41,933 nt of DNA, from positions 1-41,933 of the forward strand of contig CAMKOB010000008.1 in assembly GCA_946414345.1 (NCBI GenBank). Direction: 5' to 3'. The notes beneath the pieces were generated by a model. That model saw nothing but the letters and a program-made list of their open reading frames with translations, was not told the origin of the DNA and searched no databases. This DNA comes from an uncultured Candidatus Saccharibacteria bacterium. GTDB lineage: Bacteria > Patescibacteriota > Saccharimonadia > Saccharimonadales > Saccharimonadaceae. The translations under genes and the position numbers were made by a program. Each line of letters opens with the position of its first letter. Within the stretch, counting starts at the first letter, position 1. Shown here in pieces: positions 1-7,116 of this stretch.

Positions 1-328
1 CATTATAGTTTAATGCTACAAATGTAGTAATAAGGATTAAGGTCATAATACCAGTAATTCTAAGGATGGTATGTCCTTTAGAATAGATGGAAAATTTGTT
101 GGTCTTCTTAGACTTATGTTTCTTAACTAGACTAATTATTAAGGCTAGTAATACTAATACTACTACAGAAATGCCAATAATAGGAGCAATCATATTAGAA
201 GTATTATTTACTCCATCGTTATGTACAGTGCTGAATACGCCAGTATCTGGCACATTGGTGTCTGCATCGGTGTCTGGCACCACGGTTGGAGTAGCGTCAT
301 TGACGTTGATTAGTAGTTTAGAAGACAT
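1..328 (-). CDS. Surface protein, PDTG/two-TM family (partial; C-terminus off left edge)
   Basis: The first 109 codons of a minus-strand gene run off the left edge without a stop. The protein begins MSSKLLINVN, has a VVPDTD then NVPDTG tail (PDTG near residues 27-30), and a first membrane segment around 47-67. A basic cytoplasmic loop rich in K and H follows, then a second membrane segment around 88-105. The same plan opens the genes at 39096-41102, 25349-27592 and 21072-25049. The closest match is the 39096-41102 protein, including the NKFSI linker. An AAAGGA Shine-Dalgarno lies 5-6 nt before the ATG, and the family promoter and leader lie upstream. The exported part is outside the window, so its domains are unknown. 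Confidence 0.85.
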   Translation of the reverse strand, partial: MSSKLLINVNDATPTVVPDTDADTNVPDTGVFSTVHNDGVNNTSNMIAPIIGISVVVLVLLALIISLVKKHKSKKTNKFSIYSKGHTILRITGIMTLILITTFVALNYN

Positions 329-381
329 GTTTTATCCTTTTTGTGTTTGTTTATGACCTTGTTACGCTAATGATTATAACA
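329..381 (-). promoter_or_regulatory. Surface-gene promoter and conserved leader (copy 1)
   Basis: On the minus strand TATAAT (378 to 373) is followed by CATTAGCGTAAC, then AAGGTCATA, then a purine-rich tract ending in AAAGGA before the ATG at 328. The same arrangement occurs before 27592 and before the small ORF at 25180, so it looks like a shared family promoter and 5' UTR. Confidence 0.7.
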
Positions 382-443
382 AAATAGAAAAAATAGTCAA
401 GAACCAATCAAACAAACCCCAAAAATGACAAAATCCAAAATTA

Positions 444-458
444 TGTTATAATAATAGA
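444..458 (+). promoter_or_regulatory. Extended -10 promoter of truB, leaderless
   Basis: TG-T-TATAAT has its hexamer at 447-452. The A of the ATG is at 459, exactly 7 nt after the hexamer, where transcription is expected to start. There is no room for a Shine-Dalgarno. ATGACA at 425-430 could serve as a -35. Confidence 0.75.
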
Positions 459-1121
459 ATGGAAAATCAAATCATCTTAATCGATAAACCAGCCGGCATC
501 TCCAGCTTTGGTGTTGTTGCAAAGGTCCGTGGCTATCTCAAGGCTGCCTATGGTCACAAAATCAAGGTCGGCCACACCGGCACACTAGATCCTTTTGCCA
601 CCGGTCTTCTGATTCTTTTAACTGGCAAAATGACCAAAAAATCAAATGAATTCCTCAAAAAAGATAAGATCTACGAAGCCACGCTAAAGCTCGGCTACGC
701 CTCCACTACTGGCGACCCAGAAGGCGAAATTACAAAAGCTAGTGACGTTATTCCGTCAGCCGACAGTCTCCAAACAGCAATTTCGAGCTTCATTGGTGAA
801 ATTAACCAAAAAGTCCCAACATTCAGCGCCGTCAAAATCAACGGCGAACGCGCCTACAAACTTGCCCGCAAAGGAGTAGATTTCGAAACTCCCACTCGAA
901 AAGTCATCATTTATAGTATAAAAATCCTAAAATACAATTACCCGGAACTAACTATTCGTTGCCACGTATCAAGCGGCACTTACATCCGTACTCTCGCCAA
1001 AGACATAGGTGAAAAACTCGGCACCAGCGCCTACCTCACTGCTCTCCGACGTGTTCAAATCGCCGATTACAGCGTAAAGGACGCCCTCTCCTTGTCTTGT
1101 TTTGAAAGAACGACAAAGTAA
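459..1121 (+). CDS. truB: tRNA pseudouridine(55) synthase TruB
   Basis: TruB converts U55 of the tRNA T-loop to pseudouridine. The N-terminus reads ILIDKPAGISSF, followed by the catalytic block GHTGTLDPFATG, where D44 is the nucleophile position. Later come VPTFSAVKINGERAYKLAR and SSGTYIRTLAKDIG, all typical of the family. At 220 residues it is shorter than the roughly 300 of E. coli TruB and apparently lacks the C-terminal PUA-type extension, as in many short bacterial homologues. The ATG is fixed by the -10 box 7 nt upstream. It is divergent from the surface gene at 328. It is followed by a hairpin and the tRNA(CAU) trailer region, so it is probably monocistronic. Confidence 0.95.
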   Translation: MENQIILIDKPAGISSFGVVAKVRGYLKAAYGHKIKVGHTGTLDPFATGLLILLTGKMTKKSNEFLKKDKIYEATLKLGYASTTGDPEGEITKASDVIPSADSLQTAISSFIGEINQKVPTFSAVKINGERAYKLARKGVDFETPTRKVIIYSIKILKYNYPELTIRCHVSSGTYIRTLAKDIGEKLGTSAYLTALRRVQIADYSVKDALSLSCFERTTK

Positions 1122-1133
1122 AATGGTGGCAAT

Positions 1134-1158
1134 CTTTTAATCGCTCCGCGATTAAAAG
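1134..1158. repeat. Perfect 11-bp stem-loop after truB
   Basis: CTTTTAATCGC (1134-1144) and GCGATTAAAAG (1148-1158) are perfect inverted repeats with a TCC loop. It lies 13 nt after the truB stop, so a role as 3' end or terminator of truB is plausible. No clear T-run follows the stem on either strand. Confidence 0.6.
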
Positions 1159-1207
1159 CTGGTACCACTGCGGTTGCGAAGCTCCGGTGATTCTCAATTA
1201 GATAATT

Positions 1208-1315
1208 CCATTTGAGATTAAAAGCCACAAGATTGGTCTTTTCTTCTTGCGAAGCGCTATTACTGATAGAGCGAGCAAGAAAAAAGGCCGAGATTGCGGC
1301 TTTTAACTCAAATGG
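1208..1315. repeat. Long imperfect palindrome: inverted copy of the tRNA(CAU) trailer
   Basis: CCATTTGAGATTAAAAGCC at 1208-1226 faces GGCTTTTAACTCAAATGG at 1298-1315. Similarity continues inward through CTTTT-CTTCTTGC against the AAGAAAAAAG side. The right arm is the 3' end and terminator of the tRNA on the minus strand, so the left arm is an inverted copy of that trailer. A GGTACCAC piece at 1161-1168 matches the tRNA 3' end in the same inverted orientation. Confidence 0.6.
1280..1304 (-). terminator. Terminator of tRNA(CAU)
   Basis: Read on the minus strand, GCCG-CAATCT-CGGC is followed by CTTTTTT. It is preceded by AAAA, which can extend the stem around a bulged C. It begins 9 nt after the encoded CCA. 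Confidence 0.65.
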
Positions 1316-1389
1316 TGGTACCGGGTGGAATTGAACCACCGACCTCGGGCTTATGAGTCCCACGCTCTAACCAGCTGAGCTACGGTACC
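1313..1389 (-). tRNA. tRNA with CAU anticodon (elongator Met, or Ile2)
   Basis: The minus strand folds as a full cloverleaf. The acceptor is GGTACCG/CGGTACC, the D-arm GCTC-AGCTGGTTA-GAGC, the anticodon loop CTCATAA and the T-arm GGTGG-TTCAATT-CCACC. A73 and CCA are encoded. G1-C72 is paired, which argues against initiator tRNA. Telling Met from lysidine-modified Ile2 is not possible from this alone. Position 31-39 looks like an A-G mismatch. Confidence 0.93.
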
Positions 1390-1395
1390 ATTCTT

Positions 1396-1425
1396 TTATT
1401 ATATCATACATTCGTGATATAATAA
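1396..1425. promoter_or_regulatory. Divergent promoter pair inside an 11-bp palindrome
   Basis: TTATTATATCA (1396-1406) and TGATATAATAA (1415-1425) are exact inverted repeats with an 8-nt centre. Each arm carries TGa-TATAAT. The leftward one (1403 to 1398) starts the tRNA 9 nt downstream. The rightward one (1418-1423) ends 7 nt before the ATG of the pilin-like gene. Any -35 of one promoter would overlap the -10 of the other. Confidence 0.7.
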
Positions 1426-1429
1426 AGTC

Positions 1430-1819
1430 ATGAAGAAAAACGGCTTTACAATCCCAGAGATAAGCATCGTTGTCGTCGTAGCACTATTGCTTTTTACTCT
1501 CTTCTTTACCCAGTATCAAAATTTTGCAGCCATGCATCGCGACGAAGCCAGAAAAACCGCCATCAACACTATTTATTATGCTCTCGAGAATAATTTCAAA
1601 GAAAAAGGCTATTACCCAGAATCAATCTCCATTGCCAATCTTCCAGTAGTCGCAGAAAAGTTCTGGACCGATCCAGAAGGCTACGACTTCAATGCTCCAG
1701 AAAGCTCATACGTTTACCAACCGGCTAATTGCCATCAAGCTCGTTGTACTGAATACACTCTTCGCACTCGACTCGAAAAAGAAGATGATTATATTAAAAC
1801 TAACCCTTCAGTAGAATAG
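1430..1819 (+). CDS. Type IV pilin-like (class III signal) protein
   Basis: This 129-residue protein starts MKKNGFTIPEISIVVVVALLLF. That is a short basic leader, a G/F prepilin-peptidase site, Glu at +5 of the mature protein and a hydrophobic helix to about residue 27. Proline replaces the usual Leu-Ile before Glu (GFTIPE rather than GFTLIE). The globular part has two cysteines (CHQARC) that could form a short disulfide loop, and an N-terminal AxxxxAINTIYYALENNFKEKGYYP segment typical of pseudopilins. No pilus assembly genes are next to it, so it is an orphan here. It may be a minor pilin or pseudopilin used by machinery encoded elsewhere. The start is fixed by the -10 box 7 nt upstream. Confidence 0.8.
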   Translation: MKKNGFTIPEISIVVVVALLLFTLFFTQYQNFAAMHRDEARKTAINTIYYALENNFKEKGYYPESISIANLPVVAEKFWTDPEGYDFNAPESSYVYQPANCHQARCTEYTLRTRLEKEDDYIKTNPSVE

Positions 1820-1820
1820 T

Positions 1821-2405
1821 CTACTCTTGCGTTTTCTTACGCAAAGCTCTCTTCTTGGCCTCAGTAATCAAATCCGATACTTCTTTTAATTCATGTGGTT
1901 TAATATCTGAATATTCAAAAGTATAAGTCGTCTCATCGCCCACTGTGGACAAACGGAAAGTCCCAAAATTAAAGATTTTCTGCAAAATACCATTTTGGCT
2001 AAAGCTCGCATCTTCAATAGACGACAAATCAATCAAGTTAATTGACGTTGCAAATGGCGATTTCATCACCATCTGTATTGCATGTTTATTGGTAATAAAT
2101 AGACGATTTCCACGATACACCATTAACGCCACCAATCCAACCGATATCGCTACCGCTAACAACGTTACTAGCAAAATATACATAAAATTCCGCCCCATTT
2201 CATCAATTACATTCTGTCCAAGCACCACTAACAAAAAAGCCAACAAAACAAAGATTAATCCCGCCGCCACACCACCAAATATCATAGCAAGGCAAATCTT
2301 AGCCCTAGTAAAGGCAAATTCTACATATTCATCTTCATCAAGCCTTAAAAACGGAAAATCCTTTTTGCTCCGTTCATGTCTGATTTTGATTAAACCTTCG
2401 TCCAT
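1821..2405 (-). CDS. Membrane protein with PH-like (bPH_2) domain
   Basis: This 194-residue protein has a short cytoplasmic N-terminus. Two long hydrophobic helices follow, about residues 38-63 and 74-97. A C-terminal beta-rich region contains RLFITNKHAIQ and SINLIDLSSIEDASFSQNGILQKIFNFGTFRLSTVG. That pattern is typical of bacterial PH-like domains of the YdbS/YdbT type; assignment is from sequence pattern only. A basic tail (KKRALRKKTQE) ends it. AAGGAG lies 5-6 nt before the ATG. Its -10 (2434 to 2429) overlaps the ruvB stop codon. It ends two bases after the convergent pilin-like gene. Cellular role unknown. Confidence 0.7.
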   Translation of the reverse strand: MDEGLIKIRHERSKKDFPFLRLDEDEYVEFAFTRAKICLAMIFGGVAAGLIFVLLAFLLVVLGQNVIDEMGRNFMYILLVTLLAVAISVGLVALMVYRGNRLFITNKHAIQMVMKSPFATSINLIDLSSIEDASFSQNGILQKIFNFGTFRLSTVGDETTYTFEYSDIKPHELKEVSDLITEAKKRALRKKTQE

Positions 2406-2428
2406 TTAAACTCCTTTTTTCAATTATT

Positions 2429-2437
2429 ATTATACAT
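2429..2437 (-). promoter_or_regulatory. Promoter of the PH-like gene, overlapping the ruvB stop
   Basis: On the minus strand ATG-TATAAT ends at 2429. The ruvB stop TAA (2432 to 2430) lies inside the hexamer. A short leader of about 17 nt carrying AAGGAG follows. Confidence 0.6.
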
Positions 2438-3449
2438 TATTTTCTGGATTTTGCAAGTGCTTTCTACCCTTCTCCGTCACCACACGACCTTTTGGCGTTC
2501 GTGCGATTAAACCAAGCTGCAACAAATATGGTTCATAAAAATCCTCTATTGTTGTTGCTTCATCACCCGTAAGCGCCGCAATCGTAGTTAGGCCCACCGG
2601 TCGCTCGCCATAGTTTTCCCACATTAAACGGAGCATATTCCTATCCGCCGGATCTAATCCCAAATGATCAATTTCCATCAATGATAAAGCACTCGTAGCC
2701 ATCGCAGTGTCAATGATGCCATCACCATTCACATCTGCATAATCACGCACCCGTTTAAAAATACGGTTCGCAATTCTTGGTGTCAAACGCGATCGCGATG
2801 CCAATAGCTTGCATGCCTCCGGCTCAATTTTAGTTGTCAAAATCCCAGCTGTTCGATTCAAAATTTGTTCAATTTCTGGTTCCTTATAGTACTCCAAACG
2901 ATGAATAATACCAAATCTATCCCTCAAAGGCCCAGCAAGCGACCCCGTCCGCGTTGTTGCTCCAATTACCGTAAATCTCGGCAAATCCAACCGTACGCTC
3001 CGCGCCGCCGGCCCTTTACCAATCACGATATCAAGTTTATAATCCTCCATTGCAGAATACAATACTTCTTCCACCGTTCGACGCAATCGATGGATTTCAT
3101 CAATAAATAGTACATCACCATCCTTTAAATTCGTCAAAATCGATGCGAGATCCCCCGCTCGCTCAATTGCCGGACCAGAAGTCACCCGAAGAGACGCCCC
3201 AAGTTCATGTGCTATCACTCCAGCCATTGTAGTTTTACCAAGTCCCGGCGGACCATACAACAATACGTGATCCAAAGTTGAACCATCTGCTCGCTTCTTT
3301 ACTGCATCAATTGCTAATTTAATATTATTTTTCAGATGCTCTTGTCCAATATATTCGTCAAAAGTCGTCGGCCTAAGCGAAATTTCAATTCGCTCCTCCT
3401 CACTGTCATTTTGCGCCACAGTTGGCTCCACTAACCTCTCTATTGCCAT
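2430..3449 (-). CDS. ruvB: Holliday junction branch-migration ATPase RuvB
   Basis: RuvB is the hexameric AAA+ motor that drives Holliday junction branch migration with RuvA and hands products to RuvC. Walker A GPPGLGKT is at residues 66-73 and Walker B with DEIH at 117-120. The sensor block GATTRTGSLAGPLRDRFG is present, as are SRLTPRIANR and the C-terminal winged helix with EPYLLQLGLIARTPKGR. The 339 residues are normal. The family consensus SGPAIEKPGDLA is here SGPAIERAGDLA. The -10 TATAAT (3461 to 3456) ends 7 nt before the A of ATG, so it should have a leaderless mRNA. It follows the UvrD-like helicase on the same strand; ruvA and ruvC are not in the window. Confidence 0.97.
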   Translation of the reverse strand: MAIERLVEPTVAQNDSEEERIEISLRPTTFDEYIGQEHLKNNIKLAIDAVKKRADGSTLDHVLLYGPPGLGKTTMAGVIAHELGASLRVTSGPAIERAGDLASILTNLKDGDVLFIDEIHRLRRTVEEVLYSAMEDYKLDIVIGKGPAARSVRLDLPRFTVIGATTRTGSLAGPLRDRFGIIHRLEYYKEPEIEQILNRTAGILTTKIEPEACKLLASRSRLTPRIANRIFKRVRDYADVNGDGIIDTAMATSALSLMEIDHLGLDPADRNMLRLMWENYGERPVGLTTIAALTGDEATTIEDFYEPYLLQLGLIARTPKGRVVTEKGRKHLQNPENNV

Positions 3450-3455
3450 ATCATC

Positions 3456-3464
3456 ATTATATCA
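3456..3464 (-). promoter_or_regulatory. Leaderless promoter of ruvB
   Basis: TGa-TATAAT on the minus strand has its last base at 3456, and the ATG begins at 3449. The hexamer lies just after the UvrD-like stop at 3475. Confidence 0.7.
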
Positions 3465-3474
3465 CACGCCCAAG

Positions 3475-5499
3475 CTATTCAAAAACTGGCAGATCGTCCG
3501 GAAATGGGTCGATACTACTGTCAAAATCATCCTCACTAAAGTCTGTAAAGCCGTCACCATCATTGTCACGACGATTATTACCAAAGCTATCGTATCCACC
3601 CGATCCATATGGGTTATACCCAAGTTCTATCAAAAACCTCGACGGCATATTATAATTTCGACTACCAAAAGAATATCTACTGCCAGCATAAGTCAAAAAC
3701 AATCTCTGCATTGCGCGCGTCATTCCTACGTAAGCCAACCTTCGCTCCTCTTCTAACCCAGCCGTCTCCTCCGCAGCCCTAGCACTCGGGAATAACCCCT
3801 CTTCCATCCCCACCACAAATACTACTGGAAATTCCAAACCTTTAGCCGCATGCAAAGTCATCAATGTTACCGAATTCTTTCCGGACGCTTCATCCGCCGA
3901 TGACATCAAAGATGCATCCGCGAGAAAATCCTCCAAATTATCATACGCCTCAGCATTCGACTCTAAAACCTCCAAGTTACGCATTCTATCTTCAGTACTT
4001 GGTGTTCCATCATCTACTAATGTTCGAAAATCAAAATATGAAATCGCTTTTTTAATAATTTCACTTGGCGCCATTGTTAAGTTTATTAAACGATAAAAAC
4101 CCACCAAGCGCGCAAACGCCGTCCGCGCTTTTGCAGATTTTAGTACTTCCGACAAATCCGAATTTAGAAGCGGCGCATCACCTTCCACCGCATCCATCGC
4201 ATCCATTAATTTTGCCAACGATGCTTCGCCAAGTCCAGACAAAACATTCTTTGCTACACGTGCAAGGCTTACCTTATCACGACCACTCACTATTAACTTT
4301 AAAATTGCCAACACATCCTTCACCTCCTTACGATCATAAAACCTCACCCCACCAATAATTTTGTAAGGAATATGTAGATTGATAAACACTTTTTCAAACG
4401 CATATGACTGTGCGTTAGTACGATACAACACTGCAAAATCACTATAATCTGGATATTCAGCAGTCAGTTCGGTAATTTTTCGCGCCACAAATTCCGCCTC
4501 TTTGTTTTCATCCATCAAGGCTTCAATTTCGACCGGTTCACCATCACCTGCTGCCGTGAACAGTTTCTTATCCGTACGTGTTTTATTTTCTTTAATTACT
4601 TTTTGTGACGCCGCCAAGATGCAACCAGTCGAGCGATAGTTCTGTTCCAGCTTCACTACTTTTGCACCTGGAAAATCCTTCTCAAAGTTCAGAATATTTG
4701 TAAAATCCGCTCCACGCCACGAATAAATTGATTGCCAATCGTCTCCTACCACGCAAATATTACGTTTTTCATTTACTAAAAGTTTTACCAATTGATATTG
4801 AATTAAATTCGTATCCTGATACTCGTCTATCAAAATATGCGCAAACTTTTTTCGCCATTTTTCACGAACCTCTTTATTTTTAGCAAATAATTCCAAAGTT
4901 CTCAGCAGTAAATCGTCAAAATCCAGCGCACCAGCCTTACGTTTCTCCTCTTCGTAACCACGAAAGATATTCGCAATATCACGCTGGTTTGGGTACAAAG
5001 CACTCGCCGCATATTCCTCCGGCCCATTTCCCCGGTTTTTCTCACTCGATATAATTGACTGAATTGACTTCGGTTTCAAGGATTTATTTTCAGACAGATG
5101 TAAGCTCTTCATCACTCGCTTAATTAACGAAACTTGATCATCTGTATCATAAATCACAAAATCCCGCGTCAGCCCCGCTGCCTCCGCCTCAATTCTCAGA
5201 ATTTTCACACAAATCCCGTGAAACGTCCCCATATACGGCATAAAACTACGTGGAGGCTCAGGCGAATCCCCTCTCAACAGCCCCCACAATCTCCCGCGCA
5301 TTTCATTCGCTGCCTTATTCGTGAACGTTACCGCTAGTATCTGGTTCTCGCGAATCCCATGTGCGATTAAATTCGCAATCCTATGTGTCAAAGTCTTAGT
5401 TTTACCCGAGCCTGCCCCCGCCAAAATTAGTACTGGCCCCTCCAGGCATTCTACAGCCTCTTTTTGCTGCTCATTCAAGCCTTTAGTTATTTCGTCCAT
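3475..5499 (-). CDS. UvrD/PcrA-type superfamily 1 DNA helicase
   Basis: This is a 3'-5' SF1A helicase used in repair and replication-fork maintenance. Walker A GAGSGKTKTLTHR is at residues 28-40, followed by AVTFTNKAANEMR, GTFHGICVKILR, the DEYQDTN motif II and VVGDDWQSIYSWRGAD motif III. LEQNYRST, TLHAAKGLEFPVVFVVGMEEGLFP and EERRLAYVGMTRA complete the set. The 674 residues are slightly short for PcrA/UvrD. The last 50 residues form a low-complexity G/N/D-rich acidic tail, unlike the usual PcrA RNA-polymerase-binding domain. The ATG lies 7 nt after a TATAAT. It ends just upstream of the ruvB promoter. UvrD, PcrA and Rep cannot be told apart safely here. Confidence 0.93.
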   Translation of the reverse strand: MDEITKGLNEQQKEAVECLEGPVLILAGAGSGKTKTLTHRIANLIAHGIRENQILAVTFTNKAANEMRGRLWGLLRGDSPEPPRSFMPYMGTFHGICVKILRIEAEAAGLTRDFVIYDTDDQVSLIKRVMKSLHLSENKSLKPKSIQSIISSEKNRGNGPEEYAASALYPNQRDIANIFRGYEEEKRKAGALDFDDLLLRTLELFAKNKEVREKWRKKFAHILIDEYQDTNLIQYQLVKLLVNEKRNICVVGDDWQSIYSWRGADFTNILNFEKDFPGAKVVKLEQNYRSTGCILAASQKVIKENKTRTDKKLFTAAGDGEPVEIEALMDENKEAEFVARKITELTAEYPDYSDFAVLYRTNAQSYAFEKVFINLHIPYKIIGGVRFYDRKEVKDVLAILKLIVSGRDKVSLARVAKNVLSGLGEASLAKLMDAMDAVEGDAPLLNSDLSEVLKSAKARTAFARLVGFYRLINLTMAPSEIIKKAISYFDFRTLVDDGTPSTEDRMRNLEVLESNAEAYDNLEDFLADASLMSSADEASGKNSVTLMTLHAAKGLEFPVVFVVGMEEGLFPSARAAEETAGLEEERRLAYVGMTRAMQRLFLTYAGSRYSFGSRNYNMPSRFLIELGYNPYGSGGYDSFGNNRRDNDGDGFTDFSEDDFDSSIDPFPDDLPVFE

Positions 5500-5505
5500 T
5501 CTACT

Positions 5506-5514
5506 ATTATATAC
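5506..5514 (-). promoter_or_regulatory. Leaderless promoter of the UvrD-like gene, overlapping the MurA-fusion stop
   Basis: TATAAT runs 5511 to 5506 on the minus strand. The TAA stop of the upstream gene (5509 to 5507) lies inside it. The ATG begins at 5499, 7 nt downstream. Confidence 0.7.
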
Positions 5515-7057
5515 CAGTTAATGGCGAAATGTCCGCACCAAGATGCCTTAATCTTGCCGCAAAATCTTGATATCCGCGATTAATCGGATAAACATTGCGC
5601 AAAATCGAAGTTCCAGGCGCCGCCAACATCCCAATTAGCACTACCACCGCCGGGCGCAAAGCCTGCGGAGCCGTCAAATCCGCCGGTCGCCAATTAGTTG
5701 GTCCCTCAATGTAAAGCCTATGCGCATCAAGCAATTCCACTTTAGCATTCAAATTCGCCAGCTCAGTTGTATAAATCGCACGATTTTCGAACACCCAGTC
5801 GTGAATCATCGTCCGCCCTTTTGCTACCGCCGCAATCACCGAGAAAAACGGCAAATTGTCAATATTGAGTCCTGGAAATGGCATCGGATGAATCTTATCC
5901 TTTGGCGCCACTAGTTCAGATTTCATAATCTTCAAATCAATCAATCTCGTTCGTCCATTCGCTGACAAATACTCTGCCGATTTCTCATATTTAGCATTCA
6001 TTGACTTCAAAACTTCTAGCTCAATTTCCAAAAATTCAATTGGCGCCCTCTGAATCGTAATTTCCGAGTTTGTTACATACGCCGCCGCAATAAAGCTCAT
6101 TGCTTCAATCGGGTCTTCCGATACATCATATTCAACATCTTCATCAATTCGCGCCCGCCCTTTAACCGTCAAAGTCGTTGTGCCAATTCCACTAATTTTT
6201 ACACCCAACTTCTCCAAGAAGAAACACATATCTTGCACCATATAATTTGGTGAAGCACCCACAATTGTTGTTTTGCCCGGCGAAAGCGCCGCCGCCATCA
6301 ACACATTTTCTGTTACAGTGTCACCACGCTCAATCAATACGATATAACGATCATTATATTTATTTAGAGTATGCTGATTTACTGTCACATCGTAAAAACC
6401 GCTTCTGCATTGCGCATCAACATCCAAGCCAAATGATTCTAGTGCCTTAATGTGCGGTTCCACCGTTCTAGTTCCAAGTGAACAACCACCAGCATAAGGT
6501 AATTGAAAATGTTTATAGCGATGGAGTAATGGCCCTAAAAACATTATTATTGAACGTGTTTTTCGCGCCGCCTCGAGGTCCATCTCTTCAAGTTTCAATT
6601 CACGTGGTGATATAATTTCTAGGTCTCTATGACGGTTTGTCCAACGACATTTTACACCAATTGACTCCAAAACCTCCACAATTCTAAACACTTCTTCAAT
6701 TCGCGCAATACGATGAAAAGTAGTTTTCCCGGCATTTAGAAGCGATGCACAGAGTAACCCTACTGCCGCATTTTTTGACGTATTTACCGTAATTTCACCA
6801 GAAAGTTCCTTCCCTCCCCGAATCCGAAAACTCTGTTTTGCTGAGTCATTTATAGAGAGAATTTGACTCCCTAAAGCCTCCGAAAGCTTTTTTATCATTT
6901 CAAGCGATACATTTTGTCCGCCTTTTTCAATCCGATGAATCGCCGACTGACTCGTCCCCACCATCTCTGCAAGTTCGCCTTGCGTTAACCCCCTATCAGT
7001 CCTCATTTGTTCAATAGTTTCACCAATCACCTGATGATAAGTCTTCATTTTTTTCAT
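5507..7057 (-). CDS. XRE helix-turn-helix fused to a MurA-like enolpyruvyl transferase
   Basis: Residues 9-70 form an XRE DNA-binding domain (IGETIEQMRTDRGLTQGELAEMVGTSQSAIHRIEKG). From about residue 78 the protein is a full MurA fold. MurA transfers enolpyruvate from PEP to UDP-GlcNAc, the first committed step of peptidoglycan synthesis. Visible active-site elements are SKNAAV (K95, N96), TRSIIMFLGPL (R168 region), GGCSLGTRTVEPH with the PEP-binding cysteine C192, and PGLNIDNLP with an aspartate where the general base sits. The cysteine predicts fosfomycin sensitivity. Total 516 residues against about 420 for MurA. The start at 7057 rather than the upstream TTG is chosen because TATAAT ends exactly 7 nt before it. 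It is divergent from pgk. It could be an enzyme, a cell-wall-sensing regulator, or both. Confidence 0.87.
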   Translation of the reverse strand: MKKMKTYHQVIGETIEQMRTDRGLTQGELAEMVGTSQSAIHRIEKGGQNVSLEMIKKLSEALGSQILSINDSAKQSFRIRGGKELSGEITVNTSKNAAVGLLCASLLNAGKTTFHRIARIEEVFRIVEVLESIGVKCRWTNRHRDLEIISPRELKLEEMDLEAARKTRSIIMFLGPLLHRYKHFQLPYAGGCSLGTRTVEPHIKALESFGLDVDAQCRSGFYDVTVNQHTLNKYNDRYIVLIERGDTVTENVLMAAALSPGKTTIVGASPNYMVQDMCFFLEKLGVKISGIGTTTLTVKGRARIDEDVEYDVSEDPIEAMSFIAAAYVTNSEITIQRAPIEFLEIELEVLKSMNAKYEKSAEYLSANGRTRLIDLKIMKSELVAPKDKIHPMPFPGLNIDNLPFFSVIAAVAKGRTMIHDWVFENRAIYTTELANLNAKVELLDAHRLYIEGPTNWRPADLTAPQALRPAVVVLIGMLAAPGTSILRNVYPINRGYQDFAARLRHLGADISPLTGI

Positions 7058-7063
7058 AAGCAA

Positions 7064-7072
7064 ATTATATCA
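7064..7072 (-). promoter_or_regulatory. Leaderless promoter of the XRE-MurA gene
   Basis: TGa-TATAAT on the minus strand (hexamer 7069 to 7064) ends 7 nt before the ATG at 7057. It faces away from the pgk promoter 35 nt further on. Confidence 0.7.
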
Positions 7073-7101
7073 CGGGATGAATATTTTGTAAAGAATTTTT
7101 G

Positions 7102-7116
7102 TGATAAAATAAAGGT
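7102..7116 (+). promoter_or_regulatory. Leaderless promoter of pgk
   Basis: TGa-TAAAAT has its hexamer at 7105-7110, and the ATG begins at 7117, 7 nt downstream. There is no Shine-Dalgarno. Confidence 0.7.

Noticed and set aside
87-356. Plus-strand 89-codon ORF at the left edge
   Set aside because: It is the antisense of the partial surface gene, whose minus-strand translation matches three paralogues.
1067-1363. Minus-strand 98-codon ORF
   Set aside because: It runs through the tRNA(CAU) and the end of truB and has no ribosome site or recognisable motif.
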